Positions 55,500-64,000 of a stretch of 64,000 bases of DNA are shown piece after piece. The notes under the pieces are model-generated. The model was not told the origin of the DNA and did not search any database. It saw only the letters and a program-made list of their open reading frames with translations. Origin of the DNA: Terriglobia bacterium. Its GTDB lineage: Bacteria > Acidobacteriota > Terriglobia > Terriglobales > Acidobacteriaceae. The stretch spans positions 1-64,000 of the forward strand of contig JAIQFC010000007.1 in assembly GCA_020073465.1 (NCBI GenBank), read 5' to 3'. Numbering within the stretch: position 1 is the stretch's first letter; every line of letters starts with the position of its first letter. The translations under genes were made by a program, and so were the position numbers.

Positions 55500-55595
55500 G
55501 CTTCATCCCGTGCAGGGGGGAGTTCTGGATAATATACGTTTAAATGTCGCGTGGCGTCTGCTGTTTGAGAGAAGTGTTCCGAAAATGGGAAAACG

Positions 55596-56321
55596 TCAGC
55601 GCGAGCAGAGGTCGACTACCGCCTTGGGCATGTGCCGGAAACCGTGTGTCGCTACGACCGCGATGAGCATTTGCGTTCCGTTGTAGCCCACGTGTACCAG
55701 GAAACTGGCAGCGACCGAGCGCGTGGCCGCCCGCACCGCACCGCACACCACACCTACCAGAAAAATCACCAGCGCCGCTCCCCAAGCCCACCCGTACTGC
55801 GGCAGATGAATCAATCCGAAGGGCAGCGCGGTGAGAAAGATTCCCCAAGCCACGCCGATCCGCCGTTCCAGTACCGGGTACATAAACCCACGGAAGAACA
55901 ATTCTTCGACCAAAGGCCCGAGGCTGACTGCAATGATGGAAAGCAGATAAGCATCTCTCGGGCGAGCTAAGAGTTTTTCGAAGGGCGTGTCCGTCGGCAT
56001 GGGCAAAAAGTTCTCGAGGACGCCAAGCCCAAACAGAAGCAGCACCCCCAAGCTCAGCAATTTCCATTCTGACCGCGGCCAGTTCCACCGGATGGCCTGC
56101 CAGAAGCGCACGTGGTATTTTCCTTCCACTAGCATGAACATGTAGAGCACAGCCGCAGCATCGATCAGAAACTGCGAAATCAGTGCCAGAATTGGTTGTT
56201 GCGCCACATCGACAAGCTCGACGTGAGAATTATGAGCATGCAAATACCAGTAGGCACTAAACAGAAGGATAAGTTGCAGAACAAGAATAGTGACTAGCGT
56301 CAAACCTACAATCAACAACAC
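55596..56321 (-). CDS. CPBP-family intramembrane metalloprotease
   Basis: At least 241 residues. The CAAX protease/bacteriocin-processing (CPBP) motifs are clear: GPLVEELFFRGF (EExxxR, motif 1), FGLIHLPQYGW (motif 2) and SFLVHVGYNGTQM (motif 3), within about seven membrane helices. The GTG at 56321 lies within an open frame that continues to 56555 and encodes a proline-rich N-terminal tail (PPPTFALIPPPPLDPVWSGW) but has no ATG, GTG or TTG there; a CTG at 56486 with GAGGAA upstream is a candidate start. The true N-terminus is therefore uncertain. Confidence 0.88.
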   Translation of the reverse strand: MLLIVGLTLVTILVLQLILLFSAYWYLHAHNSHVELVDVAQQPILALISQFLIDAAAVLYMFMLVEGKYHVRFWQAIRWNWPRSEWKLLSLGVLLLFGLGVLENFLPMPTDTPFEKLLARPRDAYLLSIIAVSLGPLVEELFFRGFMYPVLERRIGVAWGIFLTALPFGLIHLPQYGWAWGAALVIFLVGVVCGAVRAATRSVAASFLVHVGYNGTQMLIAVVATHGFRHMPKAVVDLCSR

Positions 56322-56588
56322 ATCCCAGCCGCTCCATACGGGATCGAGCGGTGGAGGTGGAATGAGAGCAAACGTAGGCGGCGGAACCGGTGAGAACGAG
56401 CTTTCAGGAGCAGTCGGAAGGGGCGCTGGGGCTTCGCTGCTCAGCGGCGGTTGCGGCTCAAGTTGCGGATTGTCAGGAGATGACAGAAAACAGTTCCTCA
56501 GTAAAGTTCGGAATTGCCGAGCGCGAGGTTCATGGGGATTAGACGATCTCGCGTGCTATCCCGTAGATTCGCGGCATAAATCCACCCT

Positions 56589-56683
56589 GTCATCCTGACC
56601 CTGAGCAGCGCGAAGGGGAAGGACCTATGCATTTCGGCGCCCAACGAGAAAGTACATGGGTCTTTCGCTTCGCTCAAGATGAC
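56589..56683. repeat. Dispersed repeat with GTCATCC...AGATGAC ends
   Basis: 95 bp starting gtcatcctgaccctgagcag and ending cttcgctcaagatgac; inverted ends of the family, between uvrA and the CPBP gene. Confidence 0.7.
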
Positions 56684-56728
56684 AAGCCATATGTATACGC
56701 AAACTTGTGGAATAAGCGCACCGGGCTA

Positions 56729-59527
56729 CTAGCCATTGGCCACTTTCTTTCCATTCCCAAAATACCCTGCGAGCGCCTGCCCTGTGTACGACTTCTTCAC
56801 TCGCGCGACCTGCTCGGGCGTGCCTTGGGCAACGATGCGCCCGCCGTCTTCGCCGCCTTCAGGACCGAGATCGATGATCCAATCGGCGTTGCGAATGACA
56901 TCGAGGTTGTGTTCGATGATGATGATCGAGTTCCCCAGATCGGTCAAACGATGCAGCACGTCGAGCAGCTTTTTCACATCGTCGAAATGCAGCCCGGTCG
57001 TGGGCTCATCGAGCAGGTAAACCGTCTTACCAGTCTGCCTTTTGCTCAACTCGCGCGCCAGCTTGATGCGCTGTGCTTCGCCGCCGGACAGTGTCACGGC
57101 CGATTGTCCCAGGTGAATGTAGCCCAGCCCCACGTCGACCAAGGTCTGCAGCTTCTGCTTTACCTGCGGAATGTTCTCGAGAATCGGCAGCGCGTCAGAG
57201 ACCGGCATCTCCAGCAGATCGGCAATCGAGTTGCCGTTGTACTTCACCGCCAGGGTCTCGTGGTTGTAGCGCCGCCCGCCGCACACCTCGCAGAGAACGT
57301 AGACGTCAGGCAGGAAATTCATTTCGATCCGCCGCTGCCCTTCGCCCTGGCAGGCCTCGCAGCGTCCACCGGAAACGTTGAAGGAAAAGCGTCCTGCCTT
57401 GTATCCGCGCTCGCGCGACTCCGGCAGCATCGCATAGAGATCGCGAATGGCGGTGAACACGCCGGTATACGTCGCCGGATTCGAGCGCGGCGTCCGCCCG
57501 ATGGGAGACTGGTCAATGCGGATGACCTTGTCGACATTCTCCACGCCGGAAATGGCCTTGTGGTCGCCGGCCTTCTCCCGCGAGCGGTAGAGTTGCCGCG
57601 CCAGCGCGCGATACAGAATGTCATTCACCAGCGTGGACTTGCCGGAACCGGAAACGCCCGTCACCACGGTCATCACGCCCAGGGGAAACGTCACGTCGAG
57701 ATTCTTGAGGTTGTTTTCCTTCGCGCCGAGAATGGTCAGCCCCGCTCCATTGGTATGCCGGCGCTCGGCCCGCATCTCAATCAGGGCCTTGCCTGAGATG
57801 TAGGCTCCGGTGAGCGAGTTGGGCTCGCGCATGATTTCTTCGGGAGTTCCGTGCGCCACCAGGCTGCCGCCGTGGCGCCCCGCTCCCGGCCCCAGATCAA
57901 TTACATAATCGGCGCGGCGGATGGTTTCCTCGTCGTGCTCGACAACGAGTACTGTGTTGCCCAAATCGCGCAAGTTCTCCAGGGCATTCAGCAGGCGTCC
58001 GTTATCGCGATGATGCAGGCCGATCGAAGGCTCATCCAGCACATACAGCACACCGCGCAACTTCGACCCAATCTGCGTGGCCAGGCGAATGCGCTGGCCT
58101 TCGCCGCCCGACAAAGTCGCCGCCGAGCGATCCAGCGAGATGTACCCCAATCCGACCGCATTCAGGAACTGCAACCGCTCCACCACTTCGTGCATGACGC
58201 GGCCTGCGATGAGCGCTTCGCGCCCTTGCAGTTTGATGCCTTGTGCCACTTCCAGCGCGCGTTCCACCGGCAGCGCGGTGAAGTCGGCAATCGACATGGT
58301 GTTCACCTTCACCCCGAGGCTCTCCGGGCGCAACCGCTTTCCGTGGCACGCCGGGCACTCGGTCGCCGACATGTGATCCATCAGCCAATCGCGGTAGCCT
58401 TCCGAGGTCGACTCCTCCAGATTCTGCTTCAGATATCCGAAGATCCCGTGGAATCCCGTCTTGCCTCCACGTCCGGGCTCGCCGTTCAGCAGAAAATCCT
58501 GAATCTTTTCGGGAAACTTCTCGAACGGCGTATTCAGATCGATTCCGTAAGCTGCGGCCGAGACCTGCAACATGTGAATCAGATTCTGCGACGCCGACCC
58601 CGGTCCCAGTCCGCCGTCCAGCAACGGCTTGGACCAGTCATTGATCACCTTCGCGGGATCGAAATCGTACTTGCTGCCCAGGCCATGACACTCCGGACAC
58701 GCGCCATACATGCTGTTGAACGAAAACGAGCGTGGCTCCAGTTGCGGAACGTTGATGCCGCAATCGGGGCAGGCCAATTTCTCGGAATAGAGCTGCTCTT
58801 CCCCACCAACCACAGCCACCTGTACCAAGCCGCCAGCCAGCTTCATCGCGAGGCCGACCGACATCTCCAGCCGATGCTCAATCCCGGGCTTCACCAGCAA
58901 GCGGTCGATCACGACCTCGATGGTGTGGTTCTTGCGTTTGTCGAGGGGAATGTCGTCGTCCAGATTTACCAGCTCGCCGTCGATTCTCGCCCGCGTGTAG
59001 CCGTGTTTGACGAGGGTTTCCATCTCCTTCTTGAACTCGCCCTTGCGCCCGCGGACGATGGGCGCCATGACCATGACCCGGTCTTCCGGTGTGAGGGCCA
59101 TCACGCGCTGGACGATCTGGTCCGCCGACTGCCGGCTGATGGCCCGCCCGCACTTGGGACAATGTGGCGCACCGATTGAAGCGAACAGCAGGCGAAGATA
59201 GTCGTAGATCTCGGTAATCGTGCCCACGGTCGAACGGGGGCTGCGGCTGGTCGTCTTCTGCTCGATGGAGATGGATGGGCTAAGTCCATCGATTGCATCA
59301 ACATCCGGACGCTCCATCTGATCGAGAAACTGCCGGGCGTAGGCCGAAAGCGTCTCTACGTAGCGGCGCTGTCCCTCGGCATAAATCGTGTCAAAAGCAA
59401 GTGAGGACTTGCCCGAGCCGCTCAGGCCGGTAACCACGGTGAGGGTGTTACGCGGGATCTCGACGTCAATGTTTTTCAGATTGTGCTGCCGCGCGCCACG
59501 GACAGAAATCTTGGTAATGGCCATCAT
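56729..59527 (-). CDS. uvrA: Excinuclease ABC subunit A
   Basis: 932 residues, complete. Two ABC ATPase halves: Walker [14 protein letters not shown] near the N-terminus and [13 protein letters not shown] in the second half, each with its ABC signature ([24 protein letters not shown]). Zinc-binding CxxC pairs are in [16 protein letters not shown] and [16 protein letters not shown]. It recognises DNA lesions as a dimer with UvrB. No uvrB or uvrC is adjacent, as is common. Confidence 0.97.
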   Translation of the reverse strand: MMAITKISVRGARQHNLKNIDVEIPRNTLTVVTGLSGSGKSSLAFDTIYAEGQRRYVETLSAYARQFLDQMERPDVDAIDGLSPSISIEQKTTSRSPRSTVGTITEIYDYLRLLFASIGAPHCPKCGRAISRQSADQIVQRVMALTPEDRVMVMAPIVRGRKGEFKKEMETLVKHGYTRARIDGELVNLDDDIPLDKRKNHTIEVVIDRLLVKPGIEHRLEMSVGLAMKLAGGLVQVAVVGGEEQLYSEKLACPDCGINVPQLEPRSFSFNSMYGACPECHGLGSKYDFDPAKVINDWSKPLLDGGLGPGSASQNLIHMLQVSAAAYGIDLNTPFEKFPEKIQDFLLNGEPGRGGKTGFHGIFGYLKQNLEESTSEGYRDWLMDHMSATECPACHGKRLRPESLGVKVNTMSIADFTALPVERALEVAQGIKLQGREALIAGRVMHEVVERLQFLNAVGLGYISLDRSAATLSGGEGQRIRLATQIGSKLRGVLYVLDEPSIGLHHRDNGRLLNALENLRDLGNTVLVVEHDEETIRRADYVIDLGPGAGRHGGSLVAHGTPEEIMREPNSLTGAYISGKALIEMRAERRHTNGAGLTILGAKENNLKNLDVTFPLGVMTVVTGVSGSGKSTLVNDILYRALARQLYRSREKAGDHKAISGVENVDKVIRIDQSPIGRTPRSNPATYTGVFTAIRDLYAMLPESRERGYKAGRFSFNVSGGRCEACQGEGQRRIEMNFLPDVYVLCEVCGGRRYNHETLAVKYNGNSIADLLEMPVSDALPILENIPQVKQKLQTLVDVGLGYIHLGQSAVTLSGGEAQRIKLARELSKRQTGKTVYLLDEPTTGLHFDDVKKLLDVLHRLTDLGNSIIIIEHNLDVIRNADWIIDLGPEGGEDGGRIVAQGTPEQVARVKKSYTGQALAGYFGNGKKVANG

Positions 59528-59742
59528 TCGCCGCGGGGTATGTCCCTTCCGTAACGTCGACAGGTAATCAGAATTGTTCGAAAGTAGGAATGCACAGCTT
59601 TACTCCGTATCTTAGTCGTCACTAGCGGCGAGCGTCAACGCAGGTAGATTGGGAAGTCGCCGCTGAACAACTCAGGTATACGGGAATTGGCGGCCGCAGC
59701 ATCAGATGTTGCGCTTCGTCAGGCTGACTTGAACAAGGGTGG

Positions 59743-59940
59743 TTGAACGTGATTTCGCTTTTCATGCCTCTCATTCTCTGCTTCACCGTGATCGCGTCCG
59801 TGAGCGTCGGCGTCCTCGCTGCTTATGCCACCGTCATCGGGATTCTGCATGCCTTTGGTCGTACCGCGCAGACCGAGACTGTGCCGCAACGTCCCCGCCT
59901 TGTGCTGGTACCCACGCAGAACCACGCCAGCGGCGACTGA
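59743..59940 (+). CDS. Small single-helix membrane protein
   Basis: 65 residues from TTG 59743 (GTG at 59749 possible). One or two hydrophobic stretches (FMPLILCFTVIASVSVGVLA; AYATVIGILHAFG) are followed by a basic tail ending RPRLVLVPTQNHASGD. The sequence looks conserved in related genomes as far as I can recall; function unknown. Located between divergent uvrA and the third TonB-dependent receptor. Confidence 0.6.
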   Translation: MNVISLFMPLILCFTVIASVSVGVLAAYATVIGILHAFGRTAQTETVPQRPRLVLVPTQNHASGD

Positions 59941-60035
59941 CTGTCGGCAGCCCACAGCGCATCGGCAGCATTTCTCTGCGACCAACGCTTCCCGTTCCGT
60001 CCTGACACCAGGCCCACAAAAGCGCCGCAGCTATA

Positions 60036-63000
60036 ATGCGGGGAATGCAAATCCGCTCGGGATACCGCTTTGTATGCTTCTATCTCTTTGCCGCACTGGC
60101 GACGGTTCCCGTTGCAATGGCCGCTTCAACGGCATCGTGGAGTGGAATCTTGCGCGACGATGCTGGAAAACCGGCTGGTGATGCCACCGTCCAATTGCAC
60201 TCGACCGCTGGAGGTCATGACTACACCGCCCGGACTTCCGCAGGTGGCCAGTTCGCATTCCCTCAGATCGCCGTAGGAGAGTACAGGCTTTCCGTCGAAC
60301 TCAACGACGCCATTTTCAATCTTCCGAGTCTGCTCGCGATCAAGGAAGGCGTCACTCTCACCGGGGCACTGCAAGTCTCCTCGCAGAGAAACGAAGTCAG
60401 CCTAGTGCCGGCGGCCCAGGAGTCTTCCCCGCAAGCCAGCGGTGGTGAACACCTTTCGAGCGGGGAAGTGTCGAGCCTCCCACTGAATGCCCGCGACTTC
60501 AGCAAGCTACTTCTATTGGCGGCGGGCACCATGACCGATGCCAACGGAGCTGCCAACTTTACCCAGCAGTTTGCGGTTAACGGACAGCGCGGGACTGCGA
60601 CGGTCTTTGCCATGGATGGCTTCGATACCACGGATTCGGAGCTGGGCGGCGCGACGTTTTCCAACTTCAACGTCGATGCCATCCAGGAGGTGCAGGCCAG
60701 TTCCGGGGTTATGCCCTCAGAAATCGGACATGGCGCAGCGAGCTACACCAATGTTGTCACCAAGTCCGGCGCCAATCAGATACACGGCAGCATCTTCGAA
60801 TTCGTTCGCAATGCCGCATTCGATGCGCGCAACTACTTCGACCACACGGTCGCGGGCGGGCGGCGGATTCCCCCGTTTGTACGGAATGAATTCGGTTTCA
60901 CGAACGGCGGCCCGATCGTCCTTCCCAAGATCTACGACGGCCGCAATCGTACGTTTTATTTCGGTGAGTATCAGGGATTTCGCCAGGTGCTTGGCACCAC
61001 GCAGGTGTTCCCCGTTCCCACGGCGGCGGAGCGTCAGGGGATCGACACTCAGACTTTTCCTGGGGATACGCTTACCGTGCCCGTGAGTCCGGCGATCGCT
61101 CCGGTACTGGCGGGCTATCCGTTGCCAAACCATCCTACGGGAGTCTACGGCGAGCGGACTTATGCGACTTCTTCCAAGGTGTCCACCAGCACGGACCAGT
61201 TTTCGATCCGGGTTGACCATCACATCTCCGACAAGGCAACGCTGTTGACGCGATTCAGCTTGAATCAGGTGACAGGACCGCTGACGAATCCCGATCAGAC
61301 GGCGATCGATCCGACTTTCGAGGTCCGTTTTTTCGATCATCAGCGCAACGCGGGAGTGAAATACGCCAGGATTTGGACGGCTCACCTGACTTCCGACACT
61401 TCTCTCGGCTACATTCGCAGCACGCCATTCTTTCCCGCGGTCAACCACACGCAGCCTGCAATCGGTTTCGGGGATGGACTTTTTCAGGGATTCAATTCGG
61501 CGGGCGGCTCTATTTTCGGCTCCTACGGAAACCTCTATCAACTCCGGCACGACATGAGTTACGTGCGCGGTGCCCACTCTTTTAAGTGGGGCATCGAAAT
61601 GCGCTTCAACCGCGACGCCACTATCTTCGGGACAAATCCCAACGGGTTCTACGGCTTTGGTGGAGGAACAGCGTATTCTCCCGTGGATATTCCTTCGGCC
61701 AGCGGGACTCATGACATTCATGCCGGTGACCCGCTGCCGGATTCGCTGACCGGACTGCTGACCGCCACTCCGTATGAGTTCAGCACCATCGCGGCTTCGA
61801 ACGTAACGCCGACGGGTGACAAATTTGATGAGGCAGCGGTTCGCCGCGAGGCCTACAACTTCTACTTTCAGGACGCGTGGAAAGCGACGTCACGCCTGAC
61901 CGTCAGTTACGGCCTGCGCTACGAGGTCAACAGCCGCATTCATGAGGCGGAGAAGCGCACCTCGCTGCCCAGGTTCGTCACAGCGGACGGCAAAGACACG
62001 CCCTACTGGGACCACACCGCCAAACAGATCTTTCTCTACGACCCGCAACCTCCCTATGACCAGGACTGGATTGGCTGGGGGCCCCGGCTCGCCCTCGATT
62101 ACGGAGCCACCAAGCACACGGTGCTGCACGTTGGGGGCGCTATCACCACGATCGTCCCGAATCTTTGGCAGGATAATTTCCTGACCGGCGGACTTCCCTT
62201 TGCCACCAGCCTTTTCGCCACCGCCCTGCCGGGCATTCCTCTGCCGTTCCAGAATTCGGCTGTGCCGGTGAATCTCCCGACTCCGTATACGACTGGCGGA
62301 CAGCCGCTCTTCCCTACAGGAAAGGCCACCGGTGTGGCGCCCAACACGCAAATTGATTTGCAGCGGTACCAGACCGATCTGACCGCGCTGACGCCCGGCA
62401 ACCAGGTTCAGTTGCTCCAGATGATCGGGATTGCCAAGAACTTCCGCAACGGCTACATCGGGAGCTACACGGCGGGAGTCGACCACGATTTTGGCGATGT
62501 GAAGTTCAGCGCGGCGTATGTAGCGACAACGGGCATCCATCTCGCCAGCGTTTACTCGCCGAACAGTTACGGCGGCGCAGACCCGGCGTTTGCCCCATTC
62601 ACCCAGTTCGATTCTTCCGGACGCGCGATCGGAGGGTTCGCACCAGAGGTCCTGATCACCAGCCGTTCCCACTCGTCCTATCATTCCCTGCAGACCAGCC
62701 TCAGCAAGAACTCGCCCCGGGCCGGGTTGGGCGTACAGGCCAGCTACACGTACTCAAAGTCGCTGGACGACACAAGCTCCGTGCTCGGCGGCCTGTTCGG
62801 TGCGACGGGCGTGGTGCTGCAAACCCTGCCGCAGGATCCCTGGAACCCTGGCGCGGAGAAGGGGCCATCCACATTCGATGTGACGCATGTGTTCACGGCC
62901 AGCGTGATCCAGTTGCTTCCGCTCGACCGTGTGCGCTTCCTTCGTCCGCTGGGGAGGCCTCTCACCAGGGGATGGCAGTTTCTGAACATCACCACCCTGA

Positions 63001-63470
63001 TGACGGGCCCCCCGTTCTCCGTGTATTCCGGAGTGCAGCAGACCGGGGTAGGCGCGGGAGGAGCGGATCGTCCAGACCTGGTGATGCAGCCACATTTCTC
63101 GACCAGCCGCACAGTTCGCGAAGATTACTTCGGATTCGGCACCGACAATGCGTCGTTCTTCGATGTTCCGATCAATGTTCCGGGAGGGACCGGTCCCAAC
63201 CATGGCCGCTTTGGCACGCTGGGACGCAATACATTCCGCGGGCCCGGCTTCCACAACTTTGACATCGCGCTGATCAAGGACACTCCCTTCGGGCATCGGG
63301 GAAACGCGGAACTGGGCACGGTGGAATTTCGCGCCGAGTTCTTCAACATATTCAACATCGTGAATTTCGGCCTGCCAAACAACGTCTTGCGCGGAAGCGG
63401 GTTTGGGATTATCGGCAAAACGGCCAGCACCTCGCGGCAGATCCAGTTCTCGCTGAAGGTGATCTACTGA
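60036..63470 (+). CDS. TonB-dependent receptor, Oar-like (third)
   Basis: 1,144 residues. Signal peptide VCFYLFAALATVPVAMA; carboxypeptidase-regulatory domain (WSGILRDDAGKPAGDATVQL); plug (SSLPLNARDFSKLLLLAAGT; GAASYTNVVTKSGANQIHGS); barrel ending QFSLKVIY, where the last aromatic residue is tyrosine. Start is ATG 60036, but TATAAT overlaps it (60032-60037); if that is the -10 box, the ATG at 60045 would be the real start. Confidence 0.92.
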   Translation: MRGMQIRSGYRFVCFYLFAALATVPVAMAASTASWSGILRDDAGKPAGDATVQLHSTAGGHDYTARTSAGGQFAFPQIAVGEYRLSVELNDAIFNLPSLLAIKEGVTLTGALQVSSQRNEVSLVPAAQESSPQASGGEHLSSGEVSSLPLNARDFSKLLLLAAGTMTDANGAANFTQQFAVNGQRGTATVFAMDGFDTTDSELGGATFSNFNVDAIQEVQASSGVMPSEIGHGAASYTNVVTKSGANQIHGSIFEFVRNAAFDARNYFDHTVAGGRRIPPFVRNEFGFTNGGPIVLPKIYDGRNRTFYFGEYQGFRQVLGTTQVFPVPTAAERQGIDTQTFPGDTLTVPVSPAIAPVLAGYPLPNHPTGVYGERTYATSSKVSTSTDQFSIRVDHHISDKATLLTRFSLNQVTGPLTNPDQTAIDPTFEVRFFDHQRNAGVKYARIWTAHLTSDTSLGYIRSTPFFPAVNHTQPAIGFGDGLFQGFNSAGGSIFGSYGNLYQLRHDMSYVRGAHSFKWGIEMRFNRDATIFGTNPNGFYGFGGGTAYSPVDIPSASGTHDIHAGDPLPDSLTGLLTATPYEFSTIAASNVTPTGDKFDEAAVRREAYNFYFQDAWKATSRLTVSYGLRYEVNSRIHEAEKRTSLPRFVTADGKDTPYWDHTAKQIFLYDPQPPYDQDWIGWGPRLALDYGATKHTVLHVGGAITTIVPNLWQDNFLTGGLPFATSLFATALPGIPLPFQNSAVPVNLPTPYTTGGQPLFPTGKATGVAPNTQIDLQRYQTDLTALTPGNQVQLLQMIGIAKNFRNGYIGSYTAGVDHDFGDVKFSAAYVATTGIHLASVYSPNSYGGADPAFAPFTQFDSSGRAIGGFAPEVLITSRSHSSYHSLQTSLSKNSPRAGLGVQASYTYSKSLDDTSSVLGGLFGATGVVLQTLPQDPWNPGAEKGPSTFDVTHVFTASVIQLLPLDRVRFLRPLGRPLTRGWQFLNITTLMTGPPFSVYSGVQQTGVGAGGADRPDLVMQPHFSTSRTVREDYFGFGTDNASFFDVPINVPGGTGPNHGRFGTLGRNTFRGPGFHNFDIALIKDTPFGHRGNAELGTVEFRAEFFNIFNIVNFGLPNNVLRGSGFGIIGKTASTSRQIQFSLKVIY

Positions 63471-63514
63471 TAGGTAAGAGCAGCGGAGGCCGACAGAATC
63501 GGTTCCTCCAGGGA

Positions 63515-63613
63515 GTCATCCTGAGCGCAGCCGTTTTTCGGGCGGAGCGAAGGATCTTGCGGGTACTGCGCGAGATCCCTCACCCGGCTGAACTGAGGCG
63601 GGTTCGGGATGAC
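63515..63613. repeat. Dispersed repeat with GTCATCC...GGATGAC ends
   Basis: 99 bp starting gtcatcctgagcgcagccgt and ending gcgggttcgggatgac, the best-formed member of the family in the window: its ends are exact 7-bp inverted repeats. Confidence 0.75.
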
Positions 63614-63710
63614 ACCTCTCCGAAATAGGCTCTGGATTCGAAACTGCACCGCTGCCGGCCGATCACCAACCCCTAACGCCTCAAGCGTCGTATGCTAGTC
63701 TGACCAAGCT

Positions 63711-64000
63711 ATGGCTGATGTCAGCACGCAAAAAAAACACTTTCTCAGCGACAAGGTCGCGCACTTCACCGAATCCGTCATCCGCGAGATGACGCGCCAG
63801 GCGATGCTTTATGGCGCCGTAAACCTGGCCCAGGGCTTCCCCGACTTCTCGGCCCCCGGCGAGATCAAACAGGCCGCCCAGCAGGCCGTTGCCGACGATG
63901 TCAACCAGTACGCCATCACCTGGGGCGCTAAGAATCTGCGCAATGCAATCGCGCGGCAGATGCGGGTGTGGCAGGGGATTGCGGTCGATCCTGAAAAGGA
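63711..64000 (+). CDS. Class I/II pyridoxal-phosphate aminotransferase (partial, runs off the window)
   Basis: The first 96 codons from ATG 63711 read MADVSTQKKHFLSDKVAHFT, then VIREMTRQAMLYGAVNLAQG, FPDFSAPGEIKQAAQQAV and NQYAITWGAKNLRNAIARQM. NLAQGFPDF and the NQYxxTWG motif mark the aspartate/methionine/kynurenine aminotransferase group (fold type I). The lysine that binds the cofactor lies beyond the window. Confidence 0.9.
   Translation, partial: MADVSTQKKHFLSDKVAHFTESVIREMTRQAMLYGAVNLAQGFPDFSAPGEIKQAAQQAVADDVNQYAITWGAKNLRNAIARQMRVWQGIAVDPEK

Noticed and set aside
57851-59179. Plus-strand frame of 442 codons opposite uvrA
   Set aside because: Antisense shadow; uvrA is complete with both ATPase halves.

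Overview
The window looks like a chromosomal segment of an Acidobacteriota (Terriglobia-like) genome. This rests on recognition of families rather than on rRNA, which is absent here: three Oar-like TonB-dependent receptors of about 1,070-1,250 residues, two VWFA-related secreted proteins, paired DUF3857/transglutaminase proteins, an S55 (SpoIVB-like) protein, a high G+C content and many intergenic repeats.

Layout. 1-2,000: a TetR regulator with a perfect palindromic operator and a DevC-type ABC permease that carries a second operator copy and is cut short by a dispersed repeat. 2,000-3,540 (minus): infC-rpmI-rplT, where infC very probably starts at a rare AUC codon. 3,900-11,800: two neighbouring DUF3857 proteins; the first is split by a 3,905-bp IS1595-family element with 27-bp inverted ends and a perfect 8-bp target duplication. 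The element carries a three-gene passenger set (100-aa protein, ParB-like protein, D12 adenine methyltransferase). Removing the element and one duplication restores a 666-codon frame. 12,000-20,000: a lipoprotein, aspS, hisS, a gamma carbonic anhydrase and small secreted proteins. 20,240-27,480: two TonB-dependent receptors, then a relic of a third receptor's last strand and a good terminator. 27,800-34,000: rpsU, a zinc-ribbon protein, mtaB (with three repeat-derived in-frame insertions), a gluzincin-like TPR protein, a VWFA protein and a cold-shock gene. 34,200-42,200: YihY/BrkB, MoxR, a DUF2157/GDYXXLXY pair, and a large Ig-repeat protein whose matrixin-like zinc site has lost its ligands. 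42,400-44,200: decayed integrative element (tRNA 3' half, DUF2513 pseudogene, integrase C-terminal fragment). 44,280-59,530: small membrane protein, response regulator, ychF, a four-helix-bundle gene between two oppositely oriented heptamer arrays, ZIP transporter, VWFA protein, S55 protein, bacterioferritin, hybrid histidine kinase, CPBP protease and uvrA. 59,700-64,000: small membrane protein, third TonB-dependent receptor and the start of an aminotransferase that runs off the window.

Two genome-level signals stand out. One is a family of tandem repeats at about 16 places whose unit sequence differs from place to place but whose period is always 7 bp. The other is a dispersed element with GTCATCC...GGATGAC ends that truncates or extends neighbouring genes. 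The most system-like novelty is the passenger set of the IS1595 element, a candidate mobile DNA-modification cassette; its function is inference only. All domain names come from reading motifs; no database search was run.
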